DNA of 64,000 bases from contig JACGCK010000008.1 in assembly GCA_014925825.1 (NCBI GenBank), positions 496,001-560,000 on the forward strand. Direction: 5' to 3'. Below are positions 32,025 to 47,900 of the stretch, piece by piece (positions within the stretch are counted from its first letter, which is position 1; each line of letters starts with the position of its first letter). The DNA is from Pholiota molesta. Taxonomy: Eukaryota; Basidiomycota; Agaricomycetes; Agaricales; Strophariaceae. The translations under genes were made by a program, and so were the position numbers. The notes beneath the pieces are model-generated. The model was given only the letters and a program-made list of their open reading frames with translations, was not told the origin of the DNA and ran no database searches.

Positions 32025-33874
32025 CTGGCCAGGAAGTCGGTTGGCTCCGGCCTCAGTGCGTTCGCAGACTCTCAGATTTGAATTGAACAGTACATATGTG
32101 CACATGGAAAGAAGGTCCTGTAATAATAATACGAACCCCGTATGCAATTAGAACGCACCGAATCATTTCGCACACCGTCTGACTACGGGTGCAGCTCTGT
32201 GCAGCTATAATCAGAGATAAGTAGATAGGTATTTAAAGGGATTGCCGCTGTCCCGAGTGACTGAGATGGCGACATCGTAGGGGCATACAAATCGGGCTAA
32301 AAGTGTTCGATGCACAGCTAGAATGAGTTGAGAATGATTCTAGAGCATCTCTAGGACCGCCGTTAGCAGAGATGCGCCGTGATATAATTACTTCGGGCCA
32401 CCAGCTACTGTTTCCAAGTGTTGGAGGTTCGGTATCTCCATGGACTAGCGAGCTGATAATGAATAAGTTCAACGGTTCGCTGCCAATCTGTTATTTCTTT
32501 GCTGCCGGCCGTGATAAATTTGACGTGTCAAACATGCTATGGCTCGCCACCAACTACATAGTCAATGCTTCAATCTTACCAGTGGTCTGCGTCAACCTTC
32601 GAAAGATTCAGCATAGACAATGCGACTACGCCCAAGATAGCCGGATTCGGAACGACTTACTTATTTATGCCCATTGATATTTGCGGAGACCTGAGGCCCA
32701 AGGATCGCCTCGGTACCTGTCGATTTTGTCGTAAGGAAACCAAAAGAAAAACGAGAGCCAAGGATCAGCGGCAAGTATGAATAGCACGCACAGGGGAACA
32801 GCCGCGAAGGTCTTTTTACACACCTGGGACTCCGTATCCTGCATGCAACGTCTATGCCACATATAGTCGCCATTGTTCACTAACATGGAGCGTCTGGAGT
32901 ACGGAATGCGGCTTGCTGCGGATTTGTCTCCTCTACTAGCGGACGAGGGGCGGCAGCGGACGGCCTGAACCGGCGGTATTACAATCTGCATTTGGGCTAC
33001 ATAGGAGACGACGGGGAACGGGAGCGGCTGACCGCGATCGAACGCGAAGTGATGCGTGAGCAGCCATGCTGTGCCGCTGAGCAGCGTGTTCTCGATTTGA
33101 AATGTTCGCCTTGCATTTTTGAGCCATCTAGTATTCTGGGTAATGATACACAAGATAAGAGATTGTAATCAGATAGCGTTTCACTGGGTTTTGCTTTCCT
33201 GACAGGCCAATAAAAACGAGACAGAAAGTAAAAAAGAATAAAAGAGAGGGAGAGAGAGAATTGGAGAGGTGAGATAGAGCTAGAGCAAAATTAGGAATGA
33301 ACCACAAGTAGGGAGAGTTATTGGATACTGCGCAGAGTACTCTTCGAAGATTGGAAGGAAGGGAGAGGTGTTGTTTGTTGACAATGCTAAGAGAAATAAA
33401 AGTATAGAAAAGTTAAGGAAATGTGCGACCCGTGCCAACAGTCAAGCAAAAAAAGCTTTCAGGGATAAATGAGGACGAGAATAAGAAACAGGGAGAGAGA
33501 GAAACGAAAAAAAAATAAAGGAGTGAAATGTTTACTTTACACGAGACATTGACAGGGGAGATCATGAAGACGAGAGGTCAGCCGAGAACGTCCATGGAGA
33601 GGGCGGACATCTCGTCAGCCACCGTCTACGTATAGCAGTCGTAAAAGAGTGTGTGAGTGTTTGTGGAGGAGAGAGAGTACACGCCGCAACAGCAAGAGAG
33701 CAATAGGACCAGAAACTTCCTTGGTGTACTAAAATGACATGGAGATGGTTGGTGTGGTGGTACAATTGAGCTTCGTAGGAAAAGATGTGCTGCAAGCATG
33801 GAGATAGGGAGGCAAATACGAGTGGATATCGACTGCAGTCCAGTCACGTCTAAGGATAAGGAAAGGGATTATTG
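32025..33874. other. Intergenic stretch with one unresolved minus-strand frame
   Basis: From 32025 the first ~50 bp are the original 3' end of ABC copy 1: reading on from the TATTA site gives ARKSVGSGLSAFADSQI then TGA, resembling the copy 2 terminus. A minus-strand frame at 32665-33153 (162 codons; WLKNARRTFQIENTLLSGTA near its start) overlaps another frame on the same strand and has no recognised motif; it could be an orphan exon. From about 33190 to 33700 the sequence is a purine-rich, GAGA-type low-complexity stretch that is probably the 3' side of the kinase gene. Confidence 0.45.
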
Positions 33875-35889
33875 TCATATCTCGGGTGGGATGTTTAATG
33901 AGAAATAGGGATGTAGTAGTGCCTCCCGCACGGTTATCCGTTGAGCAGGGTCAAAAGCAAGAAGTTTTCGAACGAGATCCAAAAATTGCCGATTGATATT
34001 GTCCGTAGGTGGAATGACGTCCTAGAATAACAGTCAGTGGACAAAAATCATTGCTGGAAAAGGTTAAAATACCTGTAGTGGACGTGTTGCGCGAACATCC
34101 TTTTTACTTTGCCGTGTTGCTTTGGGCTTTGGCCAATCGAGCTTGCCATCCTTGAAAAACTCGGGTTTCACTCTTGCACCCGCGCGTGCGAACCGTTCGG
34201 GCAGTTTGCCCATGACCATCTCCATCATAGCGAGATGTTCTAGGTTGTCATGTGTCTGATATAGCGCAAGACCAGTGAAAAATTCGACAAGGATACAGCC
34301 CAGTGAGTATGCATCACAAGGAAACGACCAGCCGAGACCTGGTGACGTGTTGATGAGTTTCTAGATTACTGACAGTAGGCGGGGTCCTTGACGCTTACCG
34401 AGTATGATTTCTGGCGCTCTGTAGTGTCGAGTCGAGACAACCGAAGAATGATATTCTTGCTCAAAGGTTGCAGAGCCAAAGTCAATTAGCCGGATGTCTG
34501 TGCACTCCAGAATTCGTTTCGGCTTTGGGGGAGCATTCCGCTGCGTAAGTATGGGTTAACAACCCTGATAAAGTTCGAAAATCTAATCAAAAGTACCTTG
34601 CCAGGAACAGTGACGTGAACTGTTCGGTAATCGTTATGGACCAGAAGAATGTTCTCTGGTTTTAGATCGGTGTGGATCAATCGTAGCTCGTGTACGACTA
34701 GGAGAAGTAGAATGAGCTTCGATACCACGTGAGCAAAAGATTATTGGACTCACAGGCAACACTTCCGAGAAGCTGGCGGGCGAACTTTTGGATGTGATGG
34801 CGGGGAAACGGAGCAAAATCGTTCTCCTTGATGAAATCGTAGACACACATGCCTAGAAGTTCTGAAACCAGACAGATGTGGTTTCTGTGATCAAACCAGC
34901 TCAGCAGGTGGATGCAGTTACTGTGATAAATAAATATAAATTTGTCAGTATGTGAAATCAGAGGAATTTTTTAAGAAGAAACCAACTTTCTATTCGTTGG
35001 ATCACGTTCTCTGAGCTTCTGAAGTACCCGGACTTCAATTTTGCTGGCGTCGCGGTATTTGGGGATGGCCCTAATAATTTTGATGGCCACTCTTGCATTG
35101 GTGTCGGTGTCGATGGCCTCGACCACCTTACCAAAGGTCCCTTGACCAAGTAGCCTAACGGTTCGATCTAGAGCCGACAGTGAGAAATTGAGACAATACG
35201 AAGAGCCAAAAACAATCTTACAGCGTCGATGAATAATGTCATCGGGGACGATGATATAATGGCCCTCCTTGTCGTCACAGGAGACAGGACCTTTGGATGT
35301 CTGTGGGGTTTAGGGTTCAGGGAGAGCAACTTGGAATCAGAGCGAAGACTAGACTTACATCATCGGTCGCAGCAGCACTTCGACTTTCCCATGAGGTAGC
35401 GGGGACAAGTGCTTGAGATTGATGGCTGCTGGTGGCCGCTGGCTTCTTGGCCGCTGGCGCACGGACCTCTTCATGGTGGTCCCGCTTTCGCTTCTTGGGG
35501 GTTGGGGCTGTGGTGACAGACGAGGAGCTCGCCGAGAGGGCCTGTGCCTCTGCGGCGGCCCGTGCTCTGGTGCGGATGGGTGCAGCATACATGGGGGGCT
35601 GGTATGACGCAGAGTATGCCCCATTATGGGTGGTTGATGGCGAGATGGTAGGTGGCGGGGGCGGAGTGTCGTCGATTACGATGACCTCGCGGAGGCGTCC
35701 GCTGGAGTCGACCTCCTGGACCTCGCTGTAGCTGACGGTGTACTGATGGGCGCGTTTCCGCTTCCTCGTCGCCACGGGTGGAGTGGGCATACCGCTCGGA
35801 CCACTTGTGGATGTATTATTGAGGGTGTTGAGGGACTGACGTGCATACTGGGAAAGGAGCTGGGACGGCAGCGGGTGGACCGCCGCCAT
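33875..35889 (-). CDS. LAMMER-type dual-specificity protein kinase (CLK/Kns1/Lkh1 family)
   Basis: Nuclear/cytoplasmic Ser/Thr/Tyr kinase family that phosphorylates SR splicing factors and controls growth and stress responses. Start at 35889 ([18 protein letters not shown]). A long disordered N-terminus has basic signals RKRKRAHQY and [10 protein letters not shown]. Kinase domain: [32 protein letters not shown], catalytic loop [17 protein letters not shown] in [18 protein letters not shown], activation-loop end [20 protein letters not shown], then the family hallmark as [11 protein letters not shown]. The final Arg of LAMMER is Met here. Ends [20 protein letters not shown] at 33875-33877. At least six introns; the frame is intact. 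Confidence 0.93.
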
Positions 35890-37910
35890 TGTCTGTGTCG
35901 CTGTATAAGACGTGGTGGAAACGGGGAGCAGGTAAGAGAGAGAGCACTGTGTGCTTGCAAAGCCAAATCCATCCTTAACAAGTCAACGCCGCCCGGGCAA
36001 TATCCATTGTTGCCCCTTGTTTGCTCCAAGGTGCCACTCCCATTTTCTCCCTCGTCCCGCCCCCTTTCCCTCCACAACCACAGAATTCAGCGGACAGGTA
36101 GCCAGCATCCTAGTCTACTACACGTTAAAAACCAGATTTTCATCGCACAAAATGCGGCCAAAAACGCCCAACTTTGACCCACGTTCGCACGATAGAATAC
36201 TTCTGACTTGGACAGCATCTCCTGCACGGACCTCAGCACAGGGCAGACGCCGAGGATACCCGGCAGAAAGAACGGCAGCAGTTCCTTGTTCACAGTACAC
36301 TTGCATGTTTTCCGCACTTCAATTGTCCGATATTTGACAAATCTACACCAGCCTTGCATCCAGTGCACATGTGGATACGCCGTCTGCGTTCCGCTCCTCG
36401 TAGCATTCGTTCTAGGGTATAATTTCGTCCTGGGTCCGGAGTCCCCATCGATTATCAATCACCCATCTGTCCACTGTTTCACCCCATTTACCACAGCCAG
36501 CAAGGCTGACTCGATGCCTGGACTTGCAGTGGGAACATGTCACAACCCCCATTAATCCGTAAAATCGCCACCAGCCATAGCGTGATCTCCGTGTGATATT
36601 TCGCTGTTGGCACTTTAGTCCCAGTAGTAAGTGAGTTTGTTGTTACCATTTGAATAAGCGCTTGTGTTTGAGTTTAGATTGTCTTTTGTTTCGAGCCAGA
36701 GTCCGATATCATACGTGGTATCAATTGTTGTTATCGTACAACGGCATCGTTTTTGGATTGAACATTTGCTCCATTGCACGCTAGGTCGAAATAGGATGTT
36801 CGCAGAAAAGTTTCTGGCACTGATCGAGCTCGAGGCGCGACATGCTCAGATGACTCTGGGAGGATCTGGCCGCGAACGGTCACACAGGTGCACAACTATT
36901 GTGTTTCGATCCTATAAACGTCATATCGCGCTGTACGCCGGCGCCAAACCAACATGTTACGAGTTTGACTATACTTTGAAAGTGACTTGCATGTTCCATG
37001 TCAAGATTGGAATAGGGGGAATCGACGGAATAGTTCAGTTTCGCTATCTTGCTACATGTACGCCCCAAGTACGTCAATTATCCGAAGAATGGACATTACT
37101 TTCAACCTGCTGTGATTTGTGCGAGTCAGCTCGGTTATCAGGATATCGAGCCCGCTGCAAACGCGTTTGAGTTTCCTTCGGATCATCGAAAAGCCACATA
37201 CTTACGACTCAGGATCAGAAGGTGCGATATCTTGACTGGGGTCTTTGCCAGAGATAAGAAGCAGAAAAGATTTCGACTTCATATCAGTTATTAAGTACCA
37301 GCTACAGAAAATAATGAACTCTGTGTAACCAGAGCGCGTTTTACAGTTGAACTGGGGTAATTGGATGAACGGGGCCAATCAAATATCCACTTCGCAATCG
37401 AGTCCTATGGACTCGTAATTATCTCCGTCGCATGTTGTGCAAGTGCGATAAAGCCAATAGTTTGAGTGCAAAATTGATATCACTATGCGCACCAATGTCA
37501 CGCAGACAAACTGCCCGGTATTGGTTCTGTCTATAATTAATACTGTAGTATCCGCACTAGAAAGTCCTCTGCGGGGCTGTGGCATGGTATTGATGTCATC
37601 TCCCAAATCTGCCGTTCGCGAACGCGAACACCCATGTATAAATAACAATCCCAGCACATCGTCTTGACTAGAACGATTTAATCCACAATGTGATCCTCTA
37701 CTCCCTGAGGTTCGTTCTCCAGTTCCAAATTGACGGTCTAAAGGGGAGAGGTCGACCCTTAAAGCTTAATTAGTCACCGGCGCGCAAAGGCAAATGTTAG
37801 TTCGTAAACAAGCCCAAATAACTGTTCACTGTCTGCGTCGACGAGCTACGTCCTGCGTCCCCACACGATTCTGCACAGGGAGGCATCGTCTACGCCACCT
37901 TGCATGCATA
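35890..37910. other. Intergenic stretch, 2 kb, with an unresolved ORF
   Basis: Divergent promoter region between the LAMMER kinase (minus) and the MYST gene (plus). A 168-codon plus-strand frame at 36664-37170 (from a downstream ATG: MFAEKFLALIELEARHAQ) overlaps another frame that ends at 37294 (CASQLGYQDIEPAANAFEF). The two could be one gene broken by a single-base deletion, but I recognise no family. The rest shows no repeats or RNA genes. Confidence 0.4.
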
Positions 37911-42310
<4,400 letters not shown>

Positions 42311-42437
42311 ATATTTGAGTGTGTTTGGCAGACCGAGCCAAACGTGCAAGCCAAGCCGCACGGGGGTTGGGTTGGAATTGATGGACTCCAAGTGAGTTGC
42401 TGGCAGCTGGCGCGGACGATGAGCTGACTGGCGCAGC

Positions 42438-44235
42438 ATGCAGTACGGGCACATGCCCCTCGCAGACCGCGACCCCGCCTTCCACCAGAACGCCCTCGGC
42501 CAGGCACTCGGCTCCTACCAGCGCCCCGACTACCGCCCCGCATCCAACTCCCCCCCACAGCCCCCCGCACACTCCCCCCTCGCCTTCGCCGTACAGGGCG
42601 CCGCCGCGTCCCCCGCCCTCAAGCGCAAGCAGCCCGACAACCCCGCCCTCGCACACACCCTCAAGCGCCGCCGCGACACCCAGCAGGACGACCCCGATGC
42701 CTACGATCTCGACGCAGCCGCACAGGGCGCAAAGCACTGGACCGACGACGAAAAGTCCCGTCTCTTCAACTGGCTCATGGGCCCCGGCCAGGAGGACCAC
42801 TGGAACGCCCTCCGCGCCACAAAGAACTCGTGTCTGCGCGAGGTGCGTGACCCCCTCTGATCTCACCCTTTTTTTCTTTTTTTACAGCCCCCCCAGTGCG
42901 CGATAGAGGTCTTTGGCGGCAAGAAAACCTACCAGGCCCTCAAGGGCTGCTACGAGCGCAACTTTAACCTCTTCAAGCAGATCTACGCCTTCGAGAGCGC
43001 CCACGGCCAGCCCGGCGTCAGCGGCGCCGCCCTCGCCTCCCTCAGCGAGGCCGACCGTCTCCGCGAGTACGAGCGCCGCCTCGCCTCGTCCGCAAGGGCA
43101 GCGACGTCGGCAGCATCACTGCGCGCACCATCGACCACTGGCACCGCGTCGGGTGGTACGATCTCTTCTATCGCAGGTGCGTCGCCTTTTTTTTCCTCGC
43201 TTTTTCCATCCAGCCTCTATCCCCTTCTATCCATTGCCCCCTTTCCTCCGCCCTTCTTTCCACCCTAACACGCCCCCTTCCAGATGGCACGGCGACCCCG
43301 CGACCACGCGCCCCGTCCAGGCCCAACAAGGCCGCACCTCCCTCGCCGTCGGCGCCGGCTCCACCTCCGGCGTGGGCGCCACGGTCGACGACGACGACGA
43401 TGACGGCGGCGCCCTGGACGCGTTCCACGACACCGGCAACGGCAACACCAACACCGGGGGCACCAACGGCACCAGCGCGTCCGCGGCCGGGATCAACGGG
43501 CTCGGGCAGCACATGCACGACCGCCAGCAGCAGCAGCAGCAGCAGCAGTGAACTACATCAACCCGCAGGACCTGCGCGACACCTCGGGCGCATCCGCCGC
43601 GCCACGCGGCGGCGGTCCGTCCCAACAACAACAGCAACAGCAGCAACAACAGCAGCAACAGCAACAACAACAACAGCCACCCCCGCCGCAAACACACGCC
43701 CCGCCCCAGGCAGGGCCCTCAGCCCTGGGCTTCACCCTCGACCCCAGCGCTGTCGGCGCTGCGCACCTGCCCGCGCCCGGCGGCGCGCCGCTCGTCCACC
43801 TCGCGCTGACGCCGGACCTCGTCGCCAAGTGCATCCAGTACCTCGATCTGCAGGCGCGCGTGGCCCAGGAGAAGCTCGCATACCTGAAAAGAAGGGAGAG
43901 CCGCGAGCAGGCGGAGTTCAGCGCGCGGAAGGACGGGGAGCGGCGGAGCAAGAGCGAGAAGGCGTTGGTGAGTACAGGTTCTCATTTTGTTTTAGTTCTT
44001 GGCGCTTGGATTCTGTCTTCGTCCTGGGCGGCGTTGCTTTCCTTTTTTCTCAAAGATGTAGATCTTGTGGGTGGTGGTGGTGTCCTCTCGTCTTCCTCTC
44101 TTTTATCATCCACAATCGCATTGACACTGATCACTTATACGTATCCAGGAACTCATCAACAACCCCAATGTCGACCCCTCGCTCAAGCAGGCCGCGACCG
44201 AGTACCTAAGGAAAACATTCCTGCAGGACCTATAA
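42438..44235 (+). CDS. SANT/Myb-like protein with polyglutamine tract
   Basis: Probable nuclear DNA- or chromatin-associated protein. Start at 42438 (MQYGHMPLADRDPAFHQN). Proline-rich segment, then basic LKRRRDTQQDD, then the SANT/Myb-like helix bundle KHWTDDEKSRLFNWLMGP, HWNALRATKNSCLREC, KKTYQALKGCYERNFNLFK. After this come SITARTIDHWHRVGWYDLFY and a low-complexity region: an aspartate run, an Asn/Thr/Gly run and two polyGln tracts. The C-terminal helix pair is LVAKCIQYLDLQARVAQEKL and NPNVDPSLKQAATEYLRKTF, ending LQDL, TAA at 44233-44235. Frame is lost twice (about 43081-43091 and at 43549, the end of a CAG run); both are one-base deletions. It directly follows the acetyltransferase on the same strand. 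Confidence 0.75.
43525..43678 (+). repeat. CAG/CAA trinucleotide tracts (polyGln)
   Basis: A pure CAG run at about 43525-43549 and a mixed CAA/CAG tract at 43623-43678, both coding for Gln in the SANT-like protein. Confidence 0.9.
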
Positions 44236-44961
44236 CCTGCCTTGTCGTAATTGTATCGTGTAAAACACCACCCATGAGTTGTATGCAAGCCATCCACGGC
44301 CCACCCCGCCTCCGCGTCCCCGCCCGTTTCGCTGTCTGCTGCCCCGTCTATTCATTGTCATGACCACTGCAGATGCCCACTTATGACTACGATCGCGCGT
44401 GCCGCGATGACGATATCCCTCCCTCCCCATTGGACCGTATCTCAGGCTCTCCCATCCGATGTAGCACTCAGTGTACCTACCTACTACCGCCCCGTTTCTG
44501 ATTCCGCGCACCACCACCACCCATCCTCCAATTTATCTTACATTGTCCACTGTCCCATGTCCAGTTTGTTTGTCCTTACTGTTGATTTCTTGATCTGACG
44601 TCCGATGTGCAATGTTGTCTTATTATACCAAGCAAGCTCTTGAAAAATCCGATTCTCTATTCTATTCTATGCATACATCCAGCGTCGTGTAAAAACAATA
44701 CAATCCGTACAGCCCGTGCAAGAAACAAAGCAGACAACAAGAAAAGGCAAACGCATCTATGTGCGTGAGATACTTAAAAGCATTACAATAAATTTCTGAG
44801 CAACTGTGAGCAACCAAGTGTTCAGTTGGGTTCATGAGGAAGCATCGTGAGATACGTCGATTCAAAGTCGATTCGTCCGTCCACTTCGTTTGCATTCGGG
44901 GTACTACCCAATGCCACCCACGCACGGGGTGTGCTCAGGGCTCAGGCGTTCGCCCGGGTCC
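44236..44961. other. Convergent intergenic region, 0.7 kb
   Basis: 3' ends of the SANT-like gene (plus) and ABC transporter copy 2 (minus) face each other here. No supported gene; short frames only. Confidence 0.5.
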
Positions 44962-47900
44962 TCAAGTCGAGTCAGCGGCAACGAGCTTGCGCGTGAGCCG
45001 AATATCGTCCAGCGTAATCGACGAGCGTTCGCACATCCCGCGGAATATGCCGCCCGCGTTCGCATACAGTTCTGTCGGCGTGGCAAATTCCTACCATGGG
45101 CCACAAACAAACCGAGTAAAGTGCGTCAGCATTATGGTCTTTTTTTTTCCCCCGAGCCAAAAATAATATAAACGGCACACATACCGCAATCTGCCCGGCG
45201 TCGAGAACGCATATCCGGTCGTAGCCTATGATAGTCCGCAGTCGGTCTGGGGTGGTAGAAGTGGTCAGATGGGCACGGTGAACAAGATTCGAAGGGAAGG
45301 CGAAGGCCGCGCTACTCACGCGCTATGCAGAGGATCGTACGATCCTTGAACTCGTACGCGATGGTGTCCTGGATTTTGCGGTCCGTCTCATAATCGACCG
45401 AGGCTAACAGCAAATACGTCAGCAGCACATCTACAGGCCGAAGCACACTCGTGCACCGCTCACCTGTCGCCTCATCCAAGATGATCACTTTCGCATTTTT
45501 CACCAAGGCCCGGGCCAGTGACACAAGCGAACGCTAAACACAACGAACGAAGAGAAAAGAAAAAAAAAGGTTTCAAGTCAGCCTCTGCCCCGGTCCAAAC
45601 TCAAAACAAGCAAGCGCGTCGGTGCATCACACATACCTGGCCAACGGACAGATTGCCGCCTTCGTCCTCGATCACGGTGTCCAAACTGAACCGGTTCACA
45701 GGCGTGTGCGTGCCGCTGGGCGTCTCGTCTTCGAGCGCCGACGCCACATCTAAGTGCCCGCGTTTCACGTCCTCGACAAGGTATGCGCGCTTCAGCGCGT
45801 CCCAGAGCGTGGCGTCGTCGTGCTTATTGAACGGATCCAAATTTGTTCGCAAGGTGCCGGAGACTGTAAGTAAGAAGCGTGGGTTGGGTTAGTGTGGGTT
45901 GGGGTATTTTATAGGCCATCAAAGCTTACACAAGAGCTAGAAGGAGAAAAGTGCGTTAGACAGAATGATTGAAGAGATAGGAATAGTCAGATGCTTACTG
46001 GGTCCTGCGGAATAATCGCAAGGGCTTTTCTCAAGTCATTAAGTCCGATGGTGGATACGTCGATCCCATCCACAAGCATGGATCCAGAGGTCAGCTCCAC
46101 GATGCGATACAGAGCTATCCAACCGTCAGCGCATAAATCAAGCAAGACTAGTTCAAAGAATCTCTCACCTGTCATGATTGAACTCTTTCCGGCACCCGTC
46201 CTAGAAGCATTGTGAGACAAATGTTACAAGACAGAATAAATCGAGATATTAATACCTTCCAACAATGCCAATTTTCTCCCCGTGCCCACAGACATCGAGA
46301 TGCCCTTCAACACCGCAGGAAGCTCTGGCCTGTAACTGAGAACCACATCCTTCAGTTCAACACGGCCTTCTGCTGGCCACGACGGAGGTGGCTTCTTATC
46401 GGGCATCTCATGGAGCGCTTCCTGCTCGATATCTTGCGCATAGTAGACAATACGCTCGACGGAGTTCATATTGTTCTCAACTTCGGCACTCTGGCGCACC
46501 ATCCATCCAAACCTGTCACGCAAAGTAAGAACGACGAGGACTTTTGACCTAGCATATGACGTACGCTTGTTGGACACTTAGGATATATGATAGCACTAGA
46601 CCGGTTTGCGAAGGAGAAATTGTGAAGCGAGTGCCCACAGTCAATATGGCGACAATGAAGGTCAACAAGGCACCCAGAAGATCAAGTCGGATACCAAGCC
46701 AGCGCTGCAAGCATTTGCATTAGTACATTATTATCCAGTAATTTTTTTCGATTAAATACCTGGTTGGTAACTGTCAACCAATACGCCCGATTTTCAATAT
46801 CCACCCTCTTTTCGTTGTCATGCCGGAAACGATCTGCCTCTCCGTATGCTCGGATAGTTGCCAGTCCAGACAAACTCTCGGAAAAGTGAGAATATAGAGA
46901 CGAACGCAAAACAGCATCTACATAGCAAAGATAATTAAGCACGTTTCTGCTGATACAGATAAGCTGAACCTACCGAGACGCTTGAGCTCGCGTGCACTTG
47001 CACGATAAAACGCTGCTGCGTAAAAGTAGCCCAAAAGAATGACAAATACACCAATTAAAAACCATGGCAGGACGATTGAAATCAAGATGATCGCGCCCAG
47101 GATAGAAGAAAATGTGCCCATAAACATACGAAGCGCATCTGACATGTCATAGTTACAGTTTAAACTTCATTATCATATTTAGGAGTGACCAACCTCCAAG
47201 CAAGTTATCAATTGTGTCGATGTCTTTGGAAAAACGATTCATGATACGGCCCAATGGCTAAAATGTGACATAGTCAATAAGTTAGTATCAATTTCAGGCT
47301 CAGAACGCTTACTGTAGTTTCAAAGAAAGACATAGGTGCGTGCATAACACGATTGATCGCAGCCTATGTTCCAAATTAGTGAACTGTTTAGAATTATTTA
47401 ACATGCAACTTACTCGATGTAATCTTTGCGATGCGAAGTATGTCAACAAAGCGAAGCTCGCACCCATCATATACGAGAACACTGCTTGACGACTCCCAAA
47501 GCGGCATAGACACCCATCTAACAAGAAGAGATCAAAAGCATATCGTCTCAAGAGAGAGGAAATAACTCACGTAGAACCCTTGGGGTTGATGGAATGTTCT
47601 ATAGACAAATGAATGTCAGTTTTAATCGAAGTGGAGAAAACGGACTGCAGGGAGATCAAAGCTTACTGTTCTTGCCACCATACAAGCCTAAGGAAACACA
47701 ACTATCAGAACGCTTGCCAGAAAAAAAATAGAGATACAAGACGTACCAGTATGAAGAAAGCACCGTCGCGCCTTGCATCAAAATGAGAGAAAGGATAAGG
47801 AGAGGCATGACCCATTCCCCATGACCCGCTTTCATATAATCCTTATACACCTTCATCGCAATTGCGCCCGTATTCCTTTCTTCAGACTGCATCAGGCCCG

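Noticed and set aside
33190..33560. GAGA-rich stretch as a regulatory array
   Set aside because: Simple purine low complexity next to a gene's 3' end; no ordered motif.
43525..43560. Programmed frameshifting at the CAG run
   Set aside because: The same -1 change occurs at many unrelated sites in the window without slippery-sequence context, so an assembly error is simpler.
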